Below, piece by piece: positions 53,909 to 61,600 of a stretch of DNA of 64,000 nucleotides. Made by a program: the position numbers and the translations under genes. Each line of letters starts with the position of its first letter. Within the stretch, counting starts at the first letter, position 1. The DNA is taken from the NCBI GenBank assembly GCA_030604405.1, contig JAUVVY010000015.1, positions 1-64,000 of the forward strand. The letters run 5' to 3'. Origin of the DNA: a bacterium. Its GTDB lineage: Bacteria > Armatimonadota > Zipacnadia > Zipacnadales > UBA11051. The notes beneath the pieces are model-generated. The model did not search any database, was not told where the DNA came from, and was given only the letters and a program-made list of their open reading frames with translations.

Positions 53909-55369
53909 ATGCGATGTGAGCAGTGCCGTGAACAGTTCAGTGATCTTTATGACGGCAACCTGAGCCCGGCTGAGGCTGAGTTGGTGCGCGGGCATATTGC
54001 CTCCTGCCCGCATTGCACCGCCGAATATGAGCAGTTCGCCGCGGCCGTCGCAGCCATGCGCAGCCTGGATACGGTCGTGCCGCCCGCGCGCTTGCTTGAC
54101 GACATCCGCACCAGGCTGGATCAGACGCCGGCCCCGATCAGTCTCGCACGCCGTGTCGGCAGGCTGGGGCCGGTGCTCGCCGCAGCCGCCTGCTTTGTGC
54201 TCGTATTCATCGGCGTATTGACATACAACAACTACCGCCCCGGTGGCACGCTCGACCTGCAACCGCCATCGGCGATCCCGGGCAAGGTCTTGCGAGACGC
54301 AGCGCCCCAACCGCAGGCCGAACCCGCCGCCTCAGAAGCAAGTGAGGAGCTTGCGGCGGTCGCCGAAGCGGCTGAAGCCCCCGCGAGGGGAGATGAGGTT
54401 GCCGCGGAGACCGCTCGCGAGACCCCCCCTGAGCCGCCGCCGGTTTCACCTCAGCCGGTCGCTACCACGCCTGCAGCGCCTCCTCCGCCGTCACCGTCAA
54501 GGGCGCCGAGCGTCACGCCGGCGCCACGTCCGGCTCCTCCGCCGTCGCTATCCGATGCAGGCGGCGCCGGGGTCACAGCCGAGCGTCCCGCGCCTGTCAC
54601 CGAGGTGGCTGCCGGTGGCGCTGCTGCTTTCGCAGGCGGGCGGCCGGAAACTCCCCGAGTCGCCCCCGCGGCTCCAGATAGCCTTGGCTTGGCTGCCGAG
54701 CGCCGCGACGCTGAGGTCACATATCTTGCCGGGGGTGCGGACAGAGCCGCTCGGCCGAGGCGTCTGGCAGCGCGAGCGCCGCTGCCGAAAACCGGGAAAC
54801 TGTTTGTGCGTTTCATCCCGCCGCAGCTTCGCCAGGTTGGCCGGCCGGTCACCAGCGCGGTCGTATTGACCGCCGACAAATCGCTGCCGGAGGTGGCGGT
54901 GCGTGTGGAGACCCGCCGCCAGATGCGGCTGTTGCACTGCGAAGACGGCTATATTTATCGTGGGCCACTGGCGGCTGGTGAGCCGAAACAGGTCGAATTC
55001 AAGCTCGTCGCCCGGCACCAGGGAACGCAGCGGCTGCGCGTCAGTGTGGAGACGCCGGTGTCGGGTCTTGAGGCGCAGATGGAGGTCATACTGCCTAGCT
55101 TTGAGACCGGCGTTGTGCAGCCACCGCAGGACCCGCTGGGTGAGCCGATAACCGTCATCTTCAGGGAGACGCCACTGCGTCAGGCACTGCTGCAGATCGC
55201 CCGCCAGGGCCGGGTCAATCTCGTGCTGGGGTCCGGAGTGAGCGGCGAGCGCGTCACCTACTCCTGCATTGACACTCCCGGCGGCTCTGTAATCCGCATC
55301 CTGGCGGACAACTACGGCTATCGAGTCGAGTTCCAGGACGACACTTACTATATCTCCGGGGCACGCTGA
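53909..55369 (+). CDS. Membrane anti-sigma factor (zf-HC2) with a periplasmic STN domain
   Basis: 486 residues. Residues 1-40 are a zinc anti-sigma domain (CEQC near the start, then HIASCPHC, the H-x3-C-x2-C motif) expected to bind the ECF sigma factor. A TM helix follows (about 85-108: VLAAAACFVLVFIGVLTYNN), then a 170-residue Pro/Ala-rich spanner, a beta domain (about 290-415), and at 420-486 an STN/secretin-N0 fold: ITVIFRETPLRQALLQIARQ, RVNLVLGSGVSGERVTYSC, NYGYRVEFQDDTYYISG. STN domains normally sit in secretins and TonB receptors. Here one is fused to the anti-sigma factor itself, so signal may pass from a periplasmic STN partner. Confidence 0.85.
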   Translation: MRCEQCREQFSDLYDGNLSPAEAELVRGHIASCPHCTAEYEQFAAAVAAMRSLDTVVPPARLLDDIRTRLDQTPAPISLARRVGRLGPVLAAAACFVLVFIGVLTYNNYRPGGTLDLQPPSAIPGKVLRDAAPQPQAEPAASEASEELAAVAEAAEAPARGDEVAAETARETPPEPPPVSPQPVATTPAAPPPPSPSRAPSVTPAPRPAPPPSLSDAGGAGVTAERPAPVTEVAAGGAAAFAGGRPETPRVAPAAPDSLGLAAERRDAEVTYLAGGADRAARPRRLAARAPLPKTGKLFVRFIPPQLRQVGRPVTSAVVLTADKSLPEVAVRVETRRQMRLLHCEDGYIYRGPLAAGEPKQVEFKLVARHQGTQRLRVSVETPVSGLEAQMEVILPSFETGVVQPPQDPLGEPITVIFRETPLRQALLQIARQGRVNLVLGSGVSGERVTYSCIDTPGGSVIRILADNYGYRVEFQDDTYYISGAR

Positions 55370-55753
55370 CCGCCTCCGGCGAAAGCTGCGCCGGCCGCAC
55401 ATTCGCCAACTTTGCCTTTGACACCGTCTGCAATAACACGTTAAATATCATCGGTACACGTATCGAGGCGTAGCGGCACGCTCATCATCACAGGCGTGGC
55501 CCTCATCATTCCGTAGCTCGGCCTGAGCTCTGTGTCGTTGACAGAGCTCAGGTGAGAATGCGCAAGCATTCTCAGCTTCCAGCCCGAGGTCGTCGGGGCG
55601 ATTACAGTGTGTCATTTTGCGCCGCTTCGCAAAAGCCGCTGTATGTACCCGTAAACGGGCTGCTTGTCGGATTCTGCTACGTATTCCATCTCTCGCTCAT
55701 GAATAATACAGGCCAAAAGACTACAGGCGCGTCAGAGACAGGGTGAGTCACGG
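55370..55753. other. 384-base intergenic region with palindromic repeats
   Basis: No gene supported. It contains copy B of the repeat (about 55505-55713) with its nested hairpins; 55370-55500 shows nothing I can name. Confidence 0.5.
55505..55713. repeat. MITE-like palindromic element, copy B (left end unclear)
   Basis: The segment 55581-55713 is homologous to 21757-21888 (AGCCCGAGGTC, GATTACAGTGTGTCATTTTG, TATGTACCC, ATTCCAT, CATGAATAATACAG). It adds two perfect hairpins: GAGCTCTGT/ACAGAGCTC (about 55527-55551) and GAGAATGC/GCATTCTC (about 55555-55574). The right terminus matches the other copies; I could not find the left one. Confidence 0.55.
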
Positions 55754-56584
55754 GTGCAGATGGCAAATGCGTCTAGGCTGGCAGTGGCATTGGGCTTTAT
55801 CGTGGCCGTTGGTAGCATGAGTCTGGCTGCCGGCGACACGGCCGGTGAGCGGATCAGGCCGCGGCTGGCCGTGATGCAGTTCCACGACTACAGCGAGTAT
55901 CAGGGGCATCTGCTGGGCCGCCGTACCGCCGACGCATTGTATGTCGCTTTGCAGAGCACCGGCCGCTGGCGGCTCATCGAGCCTGCTGCCGTGCGCCAAG
56001 CTTGCGAAGACATGGACCTCAGGCCGCCGTTCGCCGTCGGCTACCAGCAGGCACTCGGCCACCGCGTCAACGCCGATGTGATCGTCACCGGCCGGGTTGA
56101 GGGGGTTCGGATTAGCCCTGCAGAGGGCACCGTGACGGTCAACTTGATCCTCGATTTCATTGATCGCATCTGCGGGCAGTCCATCATGGCATTGCAGGTT
56201 TCCGGCTCCTCTCGTCGGGGTGATGGGGGCCCTCGGCCGACTGACATCATCGTCAGTGAGGCGCTGGCTGACGCATGCGGCCGCATCGTCGCCATTACCG
56301 AAACCGTACCCGCCTGCGCTGCCGAGGTCGTGGCCGCGACCGGCAACCAACTCACCCTGCAGCCGCGTACGGACGTGCCATTGACCGCCGGCGACCGGCT
56401 GCTGCTTTATCGGGCCAGGGGCGACGAGCAATCTGGTGCCAAATTGGTCGCCGTGCTGATGGTAAGGAGGGCCGATGCAGCCCGCGTCACGGCGACCGTG
56501 CTCGACAGGATCAGTGACATCTACACCGGCGATCTGGCGGTCTGCGTTGGACCTGCGCGCCGGGAGGTGAAGCCGACACCTTGA
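55754..56584 (+). CDS. Exported CsgG/curli-assembly-like protein
   Basis: 276 residues. Signal peptide (SRLAVALGFIVAVGSMSLAAG) without a lipobox, then a domain reading LAVMQFHDYSEYQGHLLGRRTADALYVALQSTGRW, LIEPAAVRQACEDMDL and GHRVNADVIVTGRVEGVRI, the pattern of CsgG/TolB-N-like proteins (R-x-A-V-hydrophobic-x-F, G...a-x-x-h-x-x-x-L). The C-terminal 90 residues (QPRTDVPLTAGDRLLLYRA) are a beta domain found after CsgG-like folds. Role in envelope assembly is inferred. GTG 55754 or ATG 55760. The stop overlaps the next gene. Confidence 0.6.
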   Translation: MQMANASRLAVALGFIVAVGSMSLAAGDTAGERIRPRLAVMQFHDYSEYQGHLLGRRTADALYVALQSTGRWRLIEPAAVRQACEDMDLRPPFAVGYQQALGHRVNADVIVTGRVEGVRISPAEGTVTVNLILDFIDRICGQSIMALQVSGSSRRGDGGPRPTDIIVSEALADACGRIVAITETVPACAAEVVAATGNQLTLQPRTDVPLTAGDRLLLYRARGDEQSGAKLVAVLMVRRADAARVTATVLDRISDIYTGDLAVCVGPARREVKPTP

Positions 56585-57618
56585 AAGCTCTGCGCACCTT
56601 CGGCCCGCGCGATAGCCGAATTATTGACCAGCCGCGTCCCCAAGTCGGCCCGGCCGAGGCCCTGATGCGCGTTCGGGCCGTGGGGATATGCCGCACCGAC
56701 TTGGAGATCTTCGGCGGCCACCACCCTGAATATGCCTCCGGAATCGCACACTACCCCATTGTTCTGGGCCACGAATGGTCTGGCGAGGTCGTAGAAGTCG
56801 GAGCCGAAGTGACCTCGCTGGGCATTGGCGACAGGGTGGTTGGCGAGACCGGCATCGGCTGCATGTCCTGCGATCTCTGCAAATCGGGTCGCTATCATCT
56901 CTGCCCTTTCGGCACTGAGACCGGCGTAATAAATCGCGACGGTGCCCTGCGGCAGTATCATGTGGCCCCGGCCTTCTCGCTTCACAAACACAATCTGCCC
57001 CACGAGCAGGCCTGCCTGATCGAGCCGGCCTCGGTGGGGGTTTACGCGGCAGCAAAAGCCGGCATCAGCCCGGGGGAAAACGCCGCAGTCATTGGCGACG
57101 GCGCTATCGGCCTGCTATGCGTGCAGGCGGCCAAGGCGGCGGGGGCTGCCGAGGTTGCGCTGGTCGGCCATCATGACGATCGCCTGCAGGTCGGTCAGCG
57201 GCTGGGCGCCGACAAGACCATCAATTCCCACTCAGCCGACCCGGTACATACATTCGCTGAGCTGGCCGAGTCGTGCCGCCCTGGTGTCGTCATCGAGGCG
57301 GCCGGTGCCGCTGATGCGCTCGATATCGCCCTGCACATCGTCGCCCGTGGCGGCGTAGTAGCAGTGGTCGGCTATTCCGCCGCCGAGCCCTACGGGCACT
57401 CGCTGGCTCCGATAATCGGCGGCGAGATTGAACTTCTCGGCGTCAGAGGGAGTCCTAACTGCTGGCCCCAGACCATCCGCCTCATTGAGGCGGGTGCGAT
57501 AGTCATAGAGCCGCTGGTAGGGCCGCGCTTTCCTCTGGACGATTTCGCCGATGCGCTGTCGGCGGCTCAATCCGGAGTGGCGGGTGCAGCCAGGATCATA
57601 ATCGAGCCAAATTCATAG
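56581..57618 (+). CDS. Zinc-dependent alcohol/polyol dehydrogenase (MDR family)
   Basis: 345 residues. GroES-like half with VRAVGICRTDLE (catalytic Cys), GHEWSGEVVEVGAEV (His-Glu), the structural zinc site CMSCDLCKSGRYHLC, and the Rossmann half with AVIGDGAIGLLCVQAAKAAG. It resembles L-threonine/sorbitol dehydrogenases; the substrate cannot be specified. TTG start overlapping the preceding stop by 4 bases, so it is translated with the CsgG-like gene, an unexplained pairing. Confidence 0.9.
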   Translation: MKALRTFGPRDSRIIDQPRPQVGPAEALMRVRAVGICRTDLEIFGGHHPEYASGIAHYPIVLGHEWSGEVVEVGAEVTSLGIGDRVVGETGIGCMSCDLCKSGRYHLCPFGTETGVINRDGALRQYHVAPAFSLHKHNLPHEQACLIEPASVGVYAAAKAGISPGENAAVIGDGAIGLLCVQAAKAAGAAEVALVGHHDDRLQVGQRLGADKTINSHSADPVHTFAELAESCRPGVVIEAAGAADALDIALHIVARGGVVAVVGYSAAEPYGHSLAPIIGGEIELLGVRGSPNCWPQTIRLIEAGAIVIEPLVGPRFPLDDFADALSAAQSGVAGAARIIIEPNS

Positions 57619-57672
57619 ACATCCGGCCCGGCGTCTGCGACGGGCCTGAGAATCGCAGGAAAGGTGCAGCTC

Positions 57673-58380
57673 ATGCGAACCGTTCCACTGGCGTTAGCCC
57701 TCGTATCCCTGGCGGCGGTCGCTGTCACTGGTTGCGGTGGCGGGTCCGAGCACACAGAATTGCCTGCCGGCAAGTATTTCCCGCTGGCACAAGGCAATCA
57801 GTGGTACTACAGGGTAACGGACTATACGGTTGACAGCTCCGGTGTAGTCACCGCAATAGGCGCGCACCGTCCGCTGCTGCCGGGCAGCAGGCTGCTCGGC
57901 ATGGCCCGCGTGACAACCGCCCAGGATGGCCCGGGCGAGAGTGTCCTTATCGTGTCCATCACCGGCACAAAGCCGATTGATGATGTTGCCTGGTTCGAGG
58001 CCAGCACACTCCAGCCCCCGCTGGAAACCGAGACTATCTACTGGCGCCATGACGCCAACGGCCTGCTGGTCAGGGGCTCGGCTGAAGATGAGCCCTCTTA
58101 TCGCATACGCCGGCCGATCGAGGCGGGCAATACCTGGAATCCCTCTTTTGATGAAAGCTGGCAAATAGAGATACTCGCGGTGGACGAAGCTGTTGCTGTA
58201 GAGGCCGGCGCGTTCACTGACTGCCTGCAAATCCAGGAAAGCGGCACATGGGACGGGAAGCCTTACCGGGGTTTGACCTGGTTTGCGCCCGACGTCGGCC
58301 CGGTTTGCACTGAGGACTATTTCGATGGGGACCTTGCGGTTGAATCTGAGCTAACTTCGTATAACATCATTGCAAACTAA
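57673..58380 (+). CDS. Lipoprotein of unknown function
   Basis: 235 residues. Signal peptide with lipobox (LALVSLAAVAVTGC, Cys as residue +1), then GGGSEHTELPAGKYFPLAQGNQWYYRVTDY, a start seen in bacterial lipoproteins in which the P-L-x-x-G-N-x-W motif opens a beta fold. The rest is beta-rich (YRGLTWFAPDVGPVCTEDYF). ATG 57673 after AGGAAAGG; GTG 57664 is less likely. Its localisation follows from the lipobox; its function is unknown. Confidence 0.75.
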   Translation: MRTVPLALALVSLAAVAVTGCGGGSEHTELPAGKYFPLAQGNQWYYRVTDYTVDSSGVVTAIGAHRPLLPGSRLLGMARVTTAQDGPGESVLIVSITGTKPIDDVAWFEASTLQPPLETETIYWRHDANGLLVRGSAEDEPSYRIRRPIEAGNTWNPSFDESWQIEILAVDEAVAVEAGAFTDCLQIQESGTWDGKPYRGLTWFAPDVGPVCTEDYFDGDLAVESELTSYNIIAN

Positions 58381-58596
58381 TACGGCAGGCTGACGTGCCC
58401 GCAGTTTGCCGAGGGGACAGGGGCGCTTGAAAGTCGCAGGAATATGTTGCAACGCCTCGCGCAATTTGATATACTTTCTAGAACGTCTAGCAACGCCGGA
58501 GCGCTGTCTGTCTGCTGACATACAGTAACTGCGCGCTCACCTGCTGATATAATCGGCCGGAAGGGCATCATGTGCGCAGAGAGGAGCATTGCCATC

Positions 58597-59475
58597 ATGC
58601 GGCATAGCTACACAGGAGTCATAGTATTCGCTACAGTACTGGGCATTGTGGCCTTGAGTTGCGCGCCCGCATGTGCTCGCGAAGTTCAACTCGCAGGAAT
58701 ACGTCTTGGCGACCACGCTGTCAATCTGCTTGACATCTACGGGCAACCCGACGGCATCGTCGTCGGTGTCGGAGAGGAACTGGCGGCCGCCCAGGCGCCC
58801 GCAGGCGTCGGTGTAGGTGCTGGGCCGGCGATGTTCGGCCCGCCCGGCGGCGACTTGCTGGGCCCGTTGGGCGGTATGGGTATGATACCCGGCGGCATGG
58901 GGGTACCCGGAGGCATGGCTGGCCCGCCCGGACCTGATATCGCTGGCATGCCACCAGAGATGGGCCCCGGCGCCTTCCCTGGCGAGCCCGGTGCTCCAGG
59001 GGCAGCTCCTGCCGCAGGCGCAGCAGCAGCCGGCGCAGTCGGCGCCCAGCCCTTCCCGACATGGGCGGTGCCGCTCTGGGTAACTCTGCGTTCAGGTGAG
59101 GTGGAGTGGATATATCGCAAGGGGCCGGTGGTCATGGGCTTTGTGCTCGACCGCGATGGCTTCGTGCGCGTTATTGCCGTCGCCGCGGAAAACTGCGGCT
59201 ACGCCCGCACCGCGCTCTGGAAGCCGCATCGCTACGTGAAGTTGGGCGACAGTTTCAAACGTGTCATCTACCGCTACGGCTATCCCGACGAAACGGTGCC
59301 GTTCAGTTGGAGCACTGCCGGCTCCGCGAGTGTTGGCGGCGGCTCTCTGACTGTCAGTTTCGGCCAGGTCAGCCGCACCTACTCCCGCGACTGTATGGTG
59401 CGCTACACTGAGAACAACAATATTTCGTTCACTCTGCACAACTTTGTCGTCACACGCATACATATCTGGGAATAG
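58597..59475 (+). CDS. Secreted protein with a Gly/Pro/Met-rich middle
   Basis: 292 residues. Signal peptide (VIVFATVLGIVALSCAPACA), a first domain with LAGIRLGDHAVNLLDIYGQPDGIVVG, a low-complexity segment of about 80 residues (GGMGMIPGGMGVPGGMAGPP), and a second domain (WVTLRSGEVEWIYRKGPVVM, HRYVKLGDSFKRVIYRYGYP). The two domains resemble each other (xLGDxxxxVLxxYGxPD), a repeated unit that I know only as hypothetical in secreted proteins. The middle is like the PilO tail and the PilP repeats. ATG 58597 follows GAGAGGAG. Confidence 0.65.
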   Translation: MRHSYTGVIVFATVLGIVALSCAPACAREVQLAGIRLGDHAVNLLDIYGQPDGIVVGVGEELAAAQAPAGVGVGAGPAMFGPPGGDLLGPLGGMGMIPGGMGVPGGMAGPPGPDIAGMPPEMGPGAFPGEPGAPGAAPAAGAAAAGAVGAQPFPTWAVPLWVTLRSGEVEWIYRKGPVVMGFVLDRDGFVRVIAVAAENCGYARTALWKPHRYVKLGDSFKRVIYRYGYPDETVPFSWSTAGSASVGGGSLTVSFGQVSRTYSRDCMVRYTENNNISFTLHNFVVTRIHIWE

Positions 59476-59639
59476 ACACAGTATGACGTAAATACAGCCT
59501 GCACGGCGGCTTCCACGATCTGTGGAGCCGTTGTGTGTTTTCCCCTGTCGAACAATTGCTGCCTCAGGCAGGATTTCCTCCACCACTGTCGAAGTAGTAT
59601 TTATATTGTGTTCGCCCACCCGTCACCCAAGACTCAGCG

Positions 59640-61535
59640 ATGGACAACGACGATATTAAGGATGAAATCAAGCGACGGGTTGACATAGTCAGCCTGGTGT
59701 CTCGCTACGTCACACTGCAGCGGGCCGGCCGTCGCATGCGTGCACGGTGTCCCTTTCATGAGGAGACACAGCCCTCGTTCTATGTTGACCCGGCAGGCGG
59801 GTTCTACCACTGCTTCGGCTGCGGTGCCGGCGGGGACGTATTCTCATTTCTGATGCAGATCGAGGGCCTGACATTCCCGGAAGCGGCCGAGCGGCTCGCT
59901 GACATGGTAGGCCTGCAATGGCGGAGCAGTCCCGCTGCCAAGCAGGCGAGCCGCCAGCGCGACACTATCCGCAGTGTCAACGAATACGCCGATGAGTTTT
60001 TTCAGCAGACACTGCACAGCGCCGCAGGTGCCGCTACCAGAGAATATCTCACAGAACGCGGTATCAGCAGCGAATCAGTGCAGAAATTCAACCTGGGGTA
60101 TGCTGCGGATAGTTGGGATGCCTTGCTGCGGTTCCTGGCAGGCAAGGGCGTCAGTGGCGAGGTGGCAGACCAATGCGGCCTGGTCAAGCCCCGCGCCACC
60201 GGCGGCTACTACGACGCCTTTCGCAACCGTGTCATCTTTCCCATCTACGAGGTCAACGGGCGTGTTATCGGTTTTGGCGGCCGCACGCTGGACCCGGACG
60301 AGAACGCCAAGTATATCAACTCGCCGGAAACGGCGCTTTTCAAGAAAGGCCGGACGGTCTATGGCCTGAATCTCGCCCGCCAGGCGATATCGGACGCCAA
60401 TCAGGTCCTCGTCGTCGAGGGCTATACCGACGTCATCTCAGTTGTTCAGGCCGGCATCGGCAATGTCGTGGCGTGCCTGGGCACTGCGACGACCACCGAC
60501 CATCTCCGGCTGCTCGGCAGATATGCCGACGAGATCGTGTTTGTATATGACGCGGATGCGGCCGGAATGGCAGCGGCCCTGCGCAATATCGAGATATTCG
60601 AAACCGCAGCCGCGGATGTCAAAGTAGCCGTCTTGCCGGCCGGACAGGACCCTGACGAAGCTGTACGGAGCCTCGGAGCCGAAGGCTTCATGGGCGTCAT
60701 CGAAAAGCGCCTCAGCCTCGTCGAGTACCAGTTGCGGATGATCTTCCTGTCCCATCAGGAGCAAACCGGCAGCGACCGTGCCGCCGCCGCCCGCGAGGCG
60801 GCGCAGGTGCTGACCAAGGTCCCCGATGCAGTCCGGCGCAGCGAATTTCTCGCGGCCGCTGCCGACTGGTGGGGACAGGACAATCCCGCTCGCACCGAGG
60901 CCATGCAGCGGGTGCTCACCGAAGAGCTGCGTAAAGCGATGCCCCCGGGGCGCTACGGCCGAGGCCGTTATGGACAAGCACGCTACGCGGGTCAAAAAGA
61001 CCGGCAGTTCATCACCGACGCTGTGTCAAGGTCCGCCGAAGGCCACCCAGCCGGCTGCCTGAAGATGGAAGCTGCCATGCTTTCGGCCGCGCTGGCTGAC
61101 GAGGGCTTTGCAGGGCGGATGGCCGAGCGCCTGGAACCTGAAGACCTCGTGGACGAAAGAGACCGGGCCATTTACGCCCTGCTGCTTGAGCACCTGCAAT
61201 CCGCCGAAACCTATGCCCCCCAGACGGTCATTGACAGGCTGCCGGAGCAGGGAGCTGTGCGCGACCGGGGAGTGGAATTGTGGATGCGGGAGGTAGATTG
61301 TGAGGATCAGCGGAAGGTGCTTGACAGCAACATGGAGAAGTTGCAGAGATACCGCGCTTGGCGGGATTGGCAGGAGCAGAGCAGACAGATAGCCCAGGCG
61401 ATTGACCGCGGCGAGTTGTCGCCTGACAGCCCCGAGTATCTGGAATTCAAACGCCGCAGTGCGGAACTGGGTGGGCCCGGCAGCAACGGCTATCACGCCT
61501 ACGAGGCTGACTGGGGCGTCACCAATAATGATTGA
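59640..61535 (+). CDS. dnaG: DNA primase
   Basis: 631 residues. CHC2 zinc domain (C37, H40, C58, C61, with [11 protein letters not shown] and [13 protein letters not shown]), the RNA polymerase domain with [17 protein letters not shown] and [13 protein letters not shown], the TOPRIM motifs [15 protein letters not shown] and [15 protein letters not shown], and a C-terminal helicase-binding region (about 470-600). It makes RNA primers for replication. Placed directly before rpoD, as in the macromolecular synthesis operon of many bacteria. Confidence 0.96.
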   Translation: MDNDDIKDEIKRRVDIVSLVSRYVTLQRAGRRMRARCPFHEETQPSFYVDPAGGFYHCFGCGAGGDVFSFLMQIEGLTFPEAAERLADMVGLQWRSSPAAKQASRQRDTIRSVNEYADEFFQQTLHSAAGAATREYLTERGISSESVQKFNLGYAADSWDALLRFLAGKGVSGEVADQCGLVKPRATGGYYDAFRNRVIFPIYEVNGRVIGFGGRTLDPDENAKYINSPETALFKKGRTVYGLNLARQAISDANQVLVVEGYTDVISVVQAGIGNVVACLGTATTTDHLRLLGRYADEIVFVYDADAAGMAAALRNIEIFETAAADVKVAVLPAGQDPDEAVRSLGAEGFMGVIEKRLSLVEYQLRMIFLSHQEQTGSDRAAAAREAAQVLTKVPDAVRRSEFLAAAADWWGQDNPARTEAMQRVLTEELRKAMPPGRYGRGRYGQARYAGQKDRQFITDAVSRSAEGHPAGCLKMEAAMLSAALADEGFAGRMAERLEPEDLVDERDRAIYALLLEHLQSAETYAPQTVIDRLPEQGAVRDRGVELWMREVDCEDQRKVLDSNMEKLQRYRAWRDWQEQSRQIAQAIDRGELSPDSPEYLEFKRRSAELGGPGSNGYHAYEADWGVTNND

Positions 61536-61600
61536 GATACCGGCCCCGAAGCCGACGCCGGTATTCAAGAGACCGAAGCAGACGAAGGGAGTTGACATTC

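Noticed and set aside
55448-55615. 55-codon minus-strand frame starting MTHCN in copy B
   Set aside because: Same repeat-derived start as copy A, then unrelated sequence; no sign of selection on protein.
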